This document shows, in pieces, positions 19,966 to 29,108 of a DNA stretch of 30,829 nt; the first letter of the stretch is position 1, and each line of letters begins with the position of its first letter. The stretch covers positions 5,049,224-5,080,052 of the forward strand of contig BFEA01000024.1 in the NCBI GenBank assembly GCA_003427395.1, given 5' to 3'. Origin of the DNA: Chara braunii. Its lineage: Eukaryota; Streptophyta; Charophyceae; Charales; Characeae. Both the position numbers and the translations under genes were made by a program. The notes beneath the pieces were generated by a model that was given only the letters and a program-made list of their open reading frames with translations, did not search any database and was not told the DNA's origin.

Positions 19966-21004
19966 GCCATGCGCGGCGGCGAACAGGTGGCTGCACGGTC
20001 GTCGGGCGCCATAGCGGCAAGTTAGGGGGGAGTGTCAGAGGTCGATGTGCAGGGGCCGTCTGCGCAGCCACGACCCCTGCCCCACGACCCGAAAAAAAAT
20101 ATATATAATTTTTTGGGGGGGGGACCGTTTTCATTCAAGTTGACTTGAAGGGGTAACCCCCCCCCCTCGCCCCCCACCTTCTCATAATTACCAATTTGGG
20201 GGGCATGTTGGACTTGCGAAGGTACGTGTTTGCACAATAAATAAATAAATTCATTGACGGAGGGGTTATGTGGGGGGGGTTGAATTTGAAGGGGAGTTTG
20301 AAGTGTGTTAGCCGAACAACGAATGGGGTAGTAGGGTTTGAAATTGATGGGTTTTGGGGGGCGTGGGTGTGGCCTTTGGGGGTGCGGGTTTTGGGGGGGT
20401 GTTGGTGTACGGGGGTTGTGTGGCTTATGAGGGGATAATACAAATAACAGCGAGCAACATAAAAGGAGTAAGCAAACAATTGGAGATCGATCTGACTCAG
20501 GGACGGGGGGGGGAAAGATAAAAAGCGAATACGGTTGGTCTCCTTCATCTTGTCCATCATACCAAAAGAACCTTGTTCCTCCTCCTTCATCATGCCTGCC
20601 ATAGTGATCGCGATTACCACAAAGATTAAAAAAAAAAAAAACAGACAGATACATAGTAAAACGCAGAGAGAGAGGTTATACCTCTATCACGATCTTTACA
20701 CGACCTCAACCACTATGACATATTTGTGACAGTCACATACTTGATGAGTCTTCATAAATGGCTAGTCGACCACTTGCTAGTCTTGCCTCGTCATTTTTGA
20801 AGACTGGAGGTTCTTGACACCCGTGTTTCATAGACCTTAAGCCGTGCAGTCTCACGAAACGGGTGCTGAAACCAGACCGGAACCCAACTTGCATTGGTAC
20901 TTTCGAGACTAGACGGTGAGCGCGCCCCCTACTTGGCACAGATGTTTCGGGAACCCGATGTGCATTTGGAGCCCGCAAAAACGAATGGCACAACGGTGCC
21001 CGGA
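19966..21004. other. Anonymous DNA with G-rich and C-rich runs
   Basis: Contains several short G or C runs (for example near 20115, 20158 and 20272). Frames of up to 210 codons on the minus strand here are low complexity (Pro-rich) and show no domain; I do not support a gene. Confidence 0.5.
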
Positions 21005-21336
21005 CACAAGCGATTATCGGGTAGCTGAAAATTCAGGAATGAAAATTTCAAAGTGAGATTTTTTGGCAGTCTGAAAATCATGAATGGTCTTGAAGTGGTG
21101 AAAGGTTCGAAGACCCTGAAAACCACCTATTTAGCCAGGCTGCATCCTGAAGTGGTGAACGGTGTCCTGAAGTGGTCAAGTGAAAGTTTTAGGCAGTCCG
21201 AAAATCATGAATGGTCCTGAAGTGGTGAAAGGTCCGAAGACCCTGAAAACCACCTGTTTAGGCAGGCTGCATCCTGAAGTGGTGAAGGGTGTCCTGAAGT
21301 GGTGATGAAAAATACGACTGTTCTTAACCTTCTCTC
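21005..21336 (+). repeat. Dispersed repeat, copy 1 (two tandem ~126-bp units)
   Basis: It starts near CACAAGCGATTATCGGGTAG and ends near TTAACCTTCTCTC. Two units share GAAAATCATGAATGGTC, TGAAGTGGTGAAAGG, AGACCCTGAAAACCACC and AGGCTGCATCCTGAAGTGG. The same beginning, units and end occur at 25210-25667, so the boundaries are supported by two copies. No coding capacity. Confidence 0.85.
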
Positions 21337-21910
21337 TGCCCGGACGGTGTCACCCATGGTCGGTTTCTCTTAAGTCTGTCAGGGGCCGCTTCTTACTTTG
21401 GGAGGTACTAGACCAGCTAGCCAAAGTGGATCAGACAACTGCAAAATTGAGAGGTTTTACAGTCAAAATTTGAAGTCCATTCTGGTGTGGGTCCTTGGGA
21501 CGCTGAACCCGATTTCCAACAGGTTGACTCCTCCACAAGCGAAGCCGAATAATGTTTTTGGTAATAGGTGACTAGTTTGCCCGGCGAGACTATGGGGACC
21601 TCGGTCCCCAACCCTCTTCGTACTATTATAAGGGATGTTGGGCCCATTTTCCAGCATGTGCTACTCCCCACAAACAATATGGAACCCAGTATTTTAAAAA
21701 AAAATGAAGAAAAAATAGCTACCAAAAAGAGGAAAAAATAGAGCGGTATCGTTATATGTTTTACCCGAGAGATTCATTTTTATTTTTCACAATCGGTGAG
21801 CAATGGAACCAAGGTCTGACGGATCTCGTCCTTGCTTTTTTATTTACGAAAAAAAAAAACAACGTGAAAAAAAACCCTTGACTACAACCTAGAAAATTAT
21901 TACACCCCGA

Positions 21911-21912
<2 letters not shown>
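21337..21912. other. Anonymous DNA with a weak direct repeat
   Basis: GATTTCCAACAGGTTGACTC (near 21510) and ATTTTCCAGCATGTGCTACT (near 21645) each continue into CTCC-CACAA-C. Offset is about 135 bp. No gene recognised. Confidence 0.45.

Positions 21913-21977
<65 letters not shown>
21913..21977. repeat. (CT)n microsatellite
   Basis: About 65 bp of almost pure CT dinucleotide. The Arg/Glu-repeat frame on the minus strand is an artefact of it. Confidence 0.98.
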
Positions 21978-21980
<3 letters not shown>

Positions 21981-22795
21981 CTGTAAAATGTTTGTACAAA
22001 CAACACAGCGTTTTAACAATATTATAGTTAGTTCAAACATTACGACTGATTTGAGCAACGTTATGACACAAGGCTAGGTATGGGAATATGAATAACAACT
22101 AGATTGATTATGCTTCACAATGAAAGCACCACATTTTTGGGCACCAACCGTTTGAAGAGATGGGGAAAGTTGTTCGCCGAAGGAGCTGTCTGGATGGGAT
22201 GATTGATGTCCCAACGCCTTTCATGTTTTTCCTTTCTCGCTCATGCAGTTGGGGACAACATGTCAAACATGTGGTCATACTCTATAGCATAACATGGTTA
22301 AACAAGTTAAGATCGTGACCACCTCTTCAACACATTGTTAATAAATTTTATTTATCACTTATACACACGTTAAGACACATAATTGAATGACTTGTAAAAT
22401 CTTACAGTCATGTGAGCGTGTTGAAGTGAAAAATGTTATATCATTTTAACATACAAAATTCTAAATTTTGTTGGCACATCATATATGTTATTAACGTTTC
22501 AGCAACGTTTAACTTTGTTTTTTTGACATTATCGATATCTAAAAAATGATGTTCATACAATGACAACAATGTTGGATCACTTATAATGCAAGTTAAAAAA
22601 TTTTGTATTTATTGCAACGTTTCTGTAAATTATGTTGTTCGACTTTAACGTTGGTTTTACCTTAAAATTAACACAAATTTTTTATGTTGTTGGTCGTTAG
22701 TTTTTTCTTAGTTGTGTAGTTATGATCACCACCCTAGTTGGTCACTGGTACTACGTGATTCCCACCACTTGGTTAGGGGCGGCAGTTGGCAATGG
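21978..22795. other. AT-rich anonymous DNA
   Basis: No recognisable coding frame, RNA gene or defined repeat. Confidence 0.5.
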
Positions 22796-23129
22796 TTAGA
22801 ATCCCCACCCCGTTATGGTAGATGTATATCCATTGTGCATGGGAACTGAATATTGCGGCATAGGCATGGATGAAGGTGACATAGAATGCATGCTCGGAGA
22901 AGCGGGTTGTAACCCAACTACGTTATGCATTGAAACTTTGAAGGGTTGTGCGAGACAACAATTGGAGATGATGACGCAACATTCATAGTGCCTGGTACAT
23001 AAGATGTATACCCCGTGTATGTTGGTGTGCGTGGTCGTACTGTTGTTGACCTCCATCCAATATCGGTCAGAAATTGATCGCCTTCCTTTGAGTGTCGTTT
23101 TTTCCCCCTTCCGCATATACACCCATCGA
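22796..23129 (-). pseudogene. Possible 3' exon of an unrecognised gene, frameshifted
   Basis: On the minus strand a stretch ending at TAA 22798-22796 reads like genuine protein: SMHNVVGLQPASPSMHSMSP then MPMPQYSVPMHNGYTSTITG. In a neighbouring frame just upstream, VRPRTPTYTGYTSYVPGTMN and VASSSPIVVSHNPSK also look protein-like; one frameshift near 22938 would separate the two. A pyrimidine-rich stretch ending in CAG (forward 23130-23132 and above) could be a splice acceptor at the exon start. The Ser/Pro/Met-rich character fits a disordered tail. No domain, no upstream exon and no homologue I can name; it could be chance. Confidence 0.25.
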
Positions 23130-23132
23130 CTG

Positions 23133-23892
23133 AGAGGGAGAGGATCACATAGATCATCCCAAAGCATCAGACCAGTAACACTTTCTCTCCCTTCTTATAG
23201 AACTCAGACCGAGTCTGCTTGATGAGTCACATGTACAGCAGAAGCCGAGCCGCAAAATTTGGTGTGTGCTTTGATACACTTGAGATGACGTGTAAGTCGT
23301 CGCATGATGTTTATAGCCCTTCAGCGTTTGGGACGAAACCAAGCTCTGTGTGTTGATATGCAAGTAATGTCTTATGTCAGTGTCCTTAGTCATACGACAT
23401 TAATAACCGTCGCTCAAGAAACGATGTTAAACTGATGAAAGTAACTGTTGGAAAGAGAAAACGATAAGAATTGATGAGATGAAAAATGTTGATAATTCGT
23501 AATGATATACATAAAAGGTCCTACAAAATTCAAAATAATACATGAAAAACACATCTTAACTAATGTGGACAACACCAACAAGAGCACGATTCACATCGTG
23601 TGTGTATCGGTGCTTCAGGCTCGTTCCTCAACCACGATAAGGTCGATTATGAGGGTCTACGTCATGGAAAAAAATAATATTATTATAAAGAAAAAAATAT
23701 GAGTTTTACTGTCATGACGCTATATGCTTTCTCACTGCATCAACTCGTCTTCATACGGACGAGATGAACCTAATCCTTTTACCCATATGCCACTCAGATT
23801 GAGGTTTTGTGAATTTGAACTAGTTACTTTTATACGTACTTCCTATTCGATGTGTCCAACAAAAAGAGTTAAAGAAACCTTTAAAAAAAAAA

Positions 23893-23894
<2 letters not shown>
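23133..23894. other. Anonymous DNA
   Basis: No supported gene or repeat apart from the beginning of the TA microsatellite at the right edge. Confidence 0.5.

Positions 23895-23952
<58 letters not shown>
23895..23952. repeat. (TA)n microsatellite, left part
   Basis: About 55 bp of pure TA, ending TATATTAT at the insertion point of the next element. Confidence 0.95.
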
Positions 23953-24231
23953 CTAGGCTACCATAGTGGCCCGGGGTCACTTGCCCGACCGGGCCAAAAA
24001 CAATTAAAAAATAAAAATAAAAATAACAAAATAAAATTTTATTTTTAATTCTAAATTTGGTGCAGAATTTTAATGTGACCTGAAGCAAACACTGCTCAGT
24101 TTATTTTTTTGCATAACATAGTTTTTTTTCGGATTTTTTAGAGTTTTTTTTTTTTTTTTTTGGTTGGGATCTTCCCTAGTCCTTGCACGGGTTAGCCACC
24201 CGGGACCCGGGCGGCCCGGCTGGTAGCCTAG
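23953..24231. mobile_element. 279-bp non-autonomous element with 8-bp TSD in TA microsatellite
   Basis: The left end is CTAGGCTACCATAGTGGCCC and the right end, reverse-complemented, CTAGGCTACCAGCCGGGCCG. TATATTAT lies directly outside both ends (23945-23952 and 24232-24239). The subterminal parts are GC-rich with repeated CCCGGG/GGGCC blocks; the middle is A/T-rich with an A-rich and a T-rich half. The 8-bp duplication suggests hAT, but the CTAGGC termini are not classical hAT, so the superfamily is tentative. No coding capacity. Confidence 0.75.
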
Positions 24232-24240
24232 TATATTATA

Positions 24241-24271
<31 letters not shown>

Positions 24272-24272
24272 G

Positions 24273-24304
<32 letters not shown>

Positions 24305-24305
24305 T
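24232..24305. repeat. TA microsatellite, right part
   Basis: TA repeats with a few CA/GT interruptions, continuous with the tract left of the insertion. Confidence 0.95.
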
Positions 24306-24615
24306 GAAGAACCCTGCCTACTAGGATTTTCCGCTCTCGTTGTCCCCGAGACGCAATCTGCGAGAAATATCAAAGCCTTGCTGTGAAAAAGTAGCCAGTC
24401 GGGCCAAACTAAGAGACTTATATTTGAGTTGTTCCTTATATAGAAAAAATGAGTTTGTGAAAAAGGTTTGCTCACAGTGGTACTCCATAGGAATGCGTCT
24501 ACCCAAAAACTTAGCTACGTTCATTATTGATTGTCTTTGTTTTTTCGTTTTCTTTTCATTCCCTTTTCGTGTTCTGCCATGAAGAAGGGCGCATTACACG
24601 GATAACTAAAAACTT
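24306..24615. other. Anonymous DNA
   Basis: No recognisable gene or repeat. Confidence 0.5.
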
Positions 24616-24619
24616 TGTT

Positions 24620-24950
24620 ACTTAGGGCGCGATCTCACTTGCACTCTAAATTTTGTATCCAACTGCTTTCACGTCGAAGGAGTTGGTTTTTTAATAAGAA
24701 TTGTTGTTGTGGTGAATACAGCTCCTGAAGTAACGTTTGTCGGGAGGGTATACTATATGCGCCCCAAATTTTGTATCCAACTGCTTTCACGTCTAAAGAG
24801 TATATGATTTTGTTTTTTCATACTGTTTTTTTTCTTTGGCTCATCTCCTGAATATATTAGGGTTGTAACTTATTGTTGGGATGAAGTAGTCTCACATGCA
24901 CCCCAAATTTTGCATGCAAATGCTTTTACATCCGCAGGGTTTTTCCTTTT
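24620..24950 (+). repeat. Three degenerate tandem units
   Basis: CCAAATTTTGTATCCAACTG followed by CTTTCACGTC (or close variants) recurs with AAATTTTG starting at 24648, 24766 and 24905. Spacings are 118 and 139 bp. Between them a CTCCTGAA motif recurs (about 24722 and 24845). No coding capacity. Confidence 0.75.
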
Positions 24951-24988
24951 TTTTTTCTTTTTGTCATTGTTTTTTTTTTTTTTTGTAG

Positions 24989-25131
24989 CTAGGGTACAAT
25001 CTCGAAAACAGTTTGTAAATGCATTTTGAACTGTCGTTTAGGAGTCCCGTACCTTCCAAAGTTTCAACTGTAGTCAAAACACTTCAGACGCATAAAAGTC
25101 GCAAAACCGAGTTTGCAACTGCAGTCAAGTC
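24989..25131 (+). repeat. Left inverted arm
   Basis: Pairs with 26358-26500 as described for the candidate transposon. Confidence 0.65.
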
Positions 25132-25160
25132 CGGGATGTGGTTTCCTTTTTTTTTTTTTT

Positions 25161-25207
25161 TTTAATCTCGAGCGTAGCCGAGGCATAGAGGTCGTGGCCC
25201 AGCCACG
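25161..25207 (+). repeat. Direct repeat left of the hairpin cluster
   Basis: TTTAATCTCGAGCGTAGCCG followed by AGGCATAGAGGTCGTGG is matched at 25749-25797 by TTTAACCTCGGATGTGGCCG and AGGCATCGCGGTCGTGG. The pair brackets the repeat copy at 25210-25667. Confidence 0.7.
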
Positions 25208-25209
25208 CG

Positions 25210-25667
25210 CACAAACGGTTATCGGGTAGCTGAAAATTATGAAGTGAGAGTTTTTGACAGTCTGAAAATCATGAATGGTCCTGAAGTGGTGAAAGGTCCA
25301 AAGACCCTGAAAACCACCTGTTTAGGCAGATTGCATCCTTAAGTGGTGAAGGGTGTCATGAAGTGGTCGAGTGAGAGTTTTGGGCAGTATGAAAATCCTG
25401 AATGGTCATGAAGTTGTGAAAGGTTCGAAGACCATGAAAACCACCCTTCACCACTTGAGGATGTAGCCTGCCTAAATAGGTGGTTTTCAGGGTCTTCGGA
25501 GCTTTCACCACTTCATGACCATTCAGGATTTTCAGACCTGAATGGTCATGAACTGGTGAAAGGTCCGAAAACCCTGAAAACCACATGTTTAGGCAGGTTG
25601 CATCCTGGAGTGGTGAAAGGTGTCATGAAGTGGTAATGAAAAATACGACTGTTGTTAACCTTCTCTC
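25210..25667 (+). repeat. Dispersed repeat, copy 2, with an inverted central unit
   Basis: Same start (CACAAACGGTTATCGGGTAG) and end (TTAACCTTCTCTC) as 21005-21336. It has three direct units plus one unit in reverse orientation at 25446-25536. The inverted unit can pair with either neighbour (about 25386-25445 or 25537-25619), giving a long potential hairpin. Relative to copy 1 it gained an inverted unit. Confidence 0.85.
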
Positions 25668-25748
25668 GTCACGCGACGAGATTTATTTATTTATTATTAT
25701 TATTATTATTTATTTTATTTTTTATTTATTTTTTTTATTATTATTTTT

Positions 25749-25797
25749 TTTAACCTCGGATGTGGCCGAGGCATCGCGGTCGTGGTCAGCCACATGA
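25749..25797 (+). repeat. Direct repeat right of the hairpin cluster
   Basis: Partner of 25161-25207. CCTCGGATGTGGCCGAGG inside it can itself fold with a 6-bp stem. Confidence 0.7.
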
Positions 25798-25879
25798 CGG
25801 GGCCTGGATTTATTATTAAAAAAAAAAACTGAGTGCCTTGCTCCACTATTCTTGACATGCACAAAATACATAAATCATG

Positions 25880-25995
25880 CGTTGTATCTTTCCATGTTCT
25901 ATAGAAAGATCCACTCCCGTTTTGCACATTTTGAGAGGAGTGGAGCTAGGTAAAACGAGAGTGAATCTTCCATTATAACATGGAAAGATGCACCG
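25880..25995. mobile_element. Palindromic mini-element, copy 1 (~116 bp)
   Basis: The left arm TTGTATCTTTCCATGTTCTA then GAAAGATCCACTCCCGTTTT pairs with the right arm GAGAGTGAATCTTCC then TTATAACATGGAAAGATGCA. The arms span nearly the entire element, leaving a short loop around GCACATTTTGAGAGG. A close relative lies at 26175-26281 and a one-arm relic at 1596-1642. Confidence 0.75.
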
Positions 25996-26174
25996 CCACG
26001 AGGCCCCAAGGATGACACGCATGGGTCGGGAATCTGAGAATGGGAAAAAAAAAAAAAAAAAAAAAAACTGGATTATTGTCAGCACGTGTCTTCCTTAGGG
26101 CCTCTGCGTTGTTGTCAGCAGTGTATCCCGCTGGGGCCCTGTATTCCCGTTGCACAGAAGACAAAATCCATGGA

Positions 26175-26281
26175 GTTGTATATTTCAATGTATTAGGGAA
26201 GATTCACTCTCGTTTTGCACATTATGAGATCAATCGTCGAATCCGAGAGTGAATCGTTCCGTAAAACATGGAAAGATACAG
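26175..26281. mobile_element. Palindromic mini-element, copy 2 (~107 bp)
   Basis: TTGTATATTTCAATGTATTA then GGGAAGATTCACTCTCGTTT and the opposing arm GAGAGTGAATCGTTCC..AACATGGAAAGATACA give the same fold and sequence as copy 1, including GTTTTGCACATTxTGAGA in the loop. Confidence 0.75.
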
Positions 26282-26357
26282 TGCCACATTTTTTTTTTTC
26301 TTCCCTTTTTTTTTTTTTTTTTTTTTTTGGAAAACGGTCTGGTCTTCTGACGTGGAT

Positions 26358-26500
26358 GACTAGACTGCAATTACAAACTCTACCCTGCAACAACTACGAG
26401 ACGGCGGAGTTTGGCCTGCAGTGTAAACTTCAGAGAGGACTGAACTCCCAAACGGCAGTTTGAAATGTATTTTCAAACTCTAACCCGGATCGTGCCCTAG
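26358..26500 (-). repeat. Right inverted arm
   Basis: Pairs with 24989-25131 over the same length. Confidence 0.65.
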
Positions 26501-26543
26501 TTTCTTTCTTTTTTTTCTCCCGAAGAGTACCAAAAAATAAAAT

Positions 26544-26550
26544 ATAATGG
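26544..26550. repeat. Candidate LINE target duplication ATAATGG, left
   Basis: ATAATGG here is matched by ATAATGG at 27612-27618 just after the poly(A). Seven bases is short and the 5' boundary was chosen to fit, so this is tentative. Confidence 0.4.
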
Positions 26551-27611
26551 ATGGCAGATCTCACTGATGGTAACCCCCTCAACGGTGTGGTTGGTCAGCA
26601 GAGGCATGCAAGTAGATCTCAAGTGCCCACGTTGTAGCTGGTCATTGGAGTCCATGTGACATCTCTGGTGGGAGTGCCCAGTGTCCTGAAGAATCTGGAA
26701 GTGGTGGAAATATCACTGGCAACGCTTTGGGGACACTGTGGTGGATTGGGAAGAGCGATGGGTACTTCTGGGTTTTCTCCCACCAGGAGTTCACAGGAAC
26801 CGCGGTTGGCCTTACATTGCACAGGTAACAAGGGGTTTGCTGTGTGAGATTATTTGGAAGGACAATACTAGGGCGAGATTTGAAAGACGGCCTTTTTCGG
26901 ACATGGAGATTAAGAAAGCAGTGAGACAGGGTTTGAGGGAGGTGATCATAGTGGATTGGAGGAAAAGAGCGAAGGTGGGGAAGGGGAACAAAAGACAATT
27001 ACGATGGTTTTTGAACACCTGGGCACATCGGCATCAGCTGGCAGGGGTTCACAAGACCAAGGGCCTTGTCCTCTCCCCTTGGGTGCTTGAACTAGTGTAG
27101 TAGAGTCGGTATCTTAGAGATAGAGTTCGTATTTTAGAGAATGAACCAGGGCATCTCGGCTCGGAGTGCAGACCGCAAGAGGTCACTTAGGGGTGGAGGG
27201 AGGAGAGTGACGCTGGTAACTCGGAACGTACAGTTCCAACCAGCCGCCTTGTTAGTCTGGTGTCAGGCCGACTTAGGCCTCGGGTACAAGTTTGTTACGA
27301 GGAATCGGTAGGATAGGATTAGGAAGAAGGGATGCAGACCTACCGGGTAATTGAAAAAGTTAAGATTGAGAACTGATTTCAATACGTAGATAAGCTGGAA
27401 CCGACATTCAGGATACGAGTTTATATGTGCGAAAAGCTCTGCTGTTTGGGGAGATTGGTGTGTTTGGACACAGAGAATTCCTAGGCTATTTGCCTGTAAG
27501 CTAAGCTGGCTGATGCTGTCAGATACTCAGGGTGGAATTGTGAGGACCCCGGCCTCAGATTTGGAATTTGTAATGGAATTGATTTTGATGGTAAAAAAAA
27601 AAAAAAAAAAC
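26551..27611 (+). mobile_element. 5'-truncated LINE (non-LTR retrotransposon), 3' end with poly(A)
   Basis: It comprises the C-terminal end of a LINE reverse-transcriptase protein, about 490 bp of 3' untranslated sequence, and an 18-base poly(A) at 27593-27610. Truncation at the 5' end and a terminal A-run are typical products of target-primed reverse transcription. A 7-bp flanking match supports the boundaries weakly. Confidence 0.8.
26552..27100 (+). pseudogene. LINE ORF2 C-terminal fragment with zinc-binding motif
   Basis: The frame reads STVWLVSRGMQVDLKCPRC, then a C-x2-C-x8-H-x4-C motif (Cys at 26624 and 26633, His at 26660, Cys at 26675) as in the zinc-binding reverse-transcriptase tail of plant L1-type LINEs, including HLWWECP. 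TGA codons at 26657 and 26687 interrupt where Arg would fit. It continues with WVLLGFLPPGV, YIAQVTRGLLCEIIWKDNTR, FSDMEIKKAVRQGLREVI and LVLSPWVLELV, ending at TAG 27098-27100. The catalytic RT and endonuclease domains are missing, so it has no activity of its own. Confidence 0.8.
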
Positions 27612-28399
27612 ATAATGGCACCAAGGCTCGACAGGTTTCGGTGCGCGGTGAAATCCAGGGTCGGCAAAAACAGGCTCGGAGGTATTAGTGGTTGAAAGTG
27701 GATGGACCGCCAGCCAGGTTCCCTGCGGGTTTTCCCAAAAGTGGCCTGCTTTCTCTTGAGTTTCCTCATGTATTCATTCACGCCAGATGGGACCTAAGAC
27801 CCCATGAGGTATTGGTGGCTTAATGAATTGCTTAGGGCTACGAATGGGCCATAGGGTAGGCTTGCCTGTTCTGTCGTTTCAGCAATGCCTTCATATTGCA
27901 CCGCAGCGAAGCTTAGCGCGACCCATTCGAAAAGAAAAATATGGAGTAAAAAAGGAAAAGAAGTTCCGCCGTTCCAAGACTTCGGGTCCCTTTTTGGGCC
28001 TCCAGTCATGAGATAGGACTGGTCCTACCCTTTTCAAAGGTACCGGTAGGGCAACAAAACAACCCTCGGTCCGCCACAAGAATGCTGAGGGCCGCAAAAT
28101 TGTGGAGGACCAGTTACCACACCACTTCCGCCCCGGTTATACCCCATTTAGAGTGGTGGTGGGCCGTCACAATCCACTATACTCTAACCCTTAGGCTGCT
28201 AACATCCCATGCGGGCTACAAGGTGGCTAACCTGAAGAGTTCGAGTGCAGCCAGTAAGCCCTAATCCTAACCTGAAACTGCGTTCCTCCGGAACCGGACA
28301 GTTCAAGACCGGTAGCTCGCTCGGGCAAGGTCAAGCCGAGGTTGCGTGGTTCGGCGAGCCTTGATGCAGAAGGGACGGCCCGCTTTGGCGAGGTCCTTC
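27612..28399. other. Anonymous DNA
   Basis: The first seven bases are the candidate right LINE target duplication (27612-27618). Otherwise there is no recognisable gene, RNA gene or defined repeat; frames of 60-84 codons show no domain. Confidence 0.5.
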
Positions 28400-28771
28400 T
28401 CATGGCTGGTCCGCCGGAGGTGTCCGACCAGCTTGATTATACCTGACCGTTCGATCATTTTGCTGTTGGCGAGGTGCCCGTGTTCCCCGCCCACCCTCCC
28501 AGCGATCGCTCATGGTGCCGTAGCCCGCCTCATCATAGCTTTCCGAAGGCAATTGTTGAAAAATAATCAGAAATCTGACCGTGTCGTAGATGGTCTGTGC
28601 ATGGGTAATCGTGCCCTCGACTATCGTTCCGTAGCAACAAGACGGCCGGGCATCGAGTCCGGCTGGAAACAGCCCGCCCACCGACCGGAACTCCCCAACC
28701 ATAGTGCTCCTTGCTCCTATCCACGGTCGTGGGCCTCCTTTCCAACACGAAGATTTCGCCATTGCTCTCTG

Positions 28772-28856
28772 CATCCCCATCCCCAGCCCCATCGCCATCG
28801 CCATTGCCGTCGTGATCTCCATTGTAGCCATCGCCATCGCCATCGCCATCGCTATC
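28772..28856 (+). repeat. Imperfect GCCATC hexanucleotide repeat
   Basis: CATCGCCATCGCCATTGCC and, after an interruption, GCCATCGCCATCGCCATCGC. A multiple-of-three unit keeps all frames on both strands open. Confidence 0.9.
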
Positions 28857-29031
28857 TGAATCCTTCCCGCCATCGTCGACACGGCTGGTAATTGCCTCGT
28901 CAGCGCTGTGGTCGCCGCCATCATTGCACCCATCGGCACCAACTTGATTGCCGTCATCTGCAACTCACATCGGATCCGCCGATACCAAGCAAAGCTGCCC
29001 GACCCCTCTCCACTCAGGTACGCTTTCCTCG

Positions 29032-29108
29032 CTGTCTCTCTGTCTCTCTGTCTCTCTCTCTGTCTCTCTCTCTGTCTCTCTCTCTGTGTCTCTCTCTCTG
29101 TCTCTCTG
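29032..29108 (+). repeat. (CTCTGT)-type microsatellite
   Basis: CTCTCTGT units of slightly varying length over about 75 bp. Confidence 0.95.

Larger units (their letters stand above)
24989..26500. mobile_element. Candidate transposon bounded by 143-bp inverted arms
   Basis: 24989-25131 and the reverse complement of 26358-26500 align over equal lengths. They begin CTAGGGTAC/CTAGGGCAC, share blocks such as AATGCATTT..AACTGTCGTTT and TTTAGGAGT/TTTGGGAGT, and end GAGTTTGCAACTGCAGTC versus GAGTTTGTAATTGCAGTC. Identity is moderate, about two thirds by eye. Long inverted ends without transposase suggest a MULE-like or foldback element. No target duplication is visible because both flanks are T-rich. 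The 1.5-kb interior holds nested repeats described separately. Confidence 0.55.

Noticed and set aside
21761-22006. Arg-Glu repeat protein on the minus strand
   Set aside because: Translation of the (CT)n microsatellite.
25205-25667. CRISPR-like direct repeats
   Set aside because: Units are long (>120 bp), diverged, without unique equal-length spacers and partly inverted; the genome is eukaryotic.
28346-28891. 181-codon Arg/His-rich plus-strand frame
   Set aside because: Lies over GCCATC hexamers that keep all frames open; the opposite strand is open too and no domain is visible.
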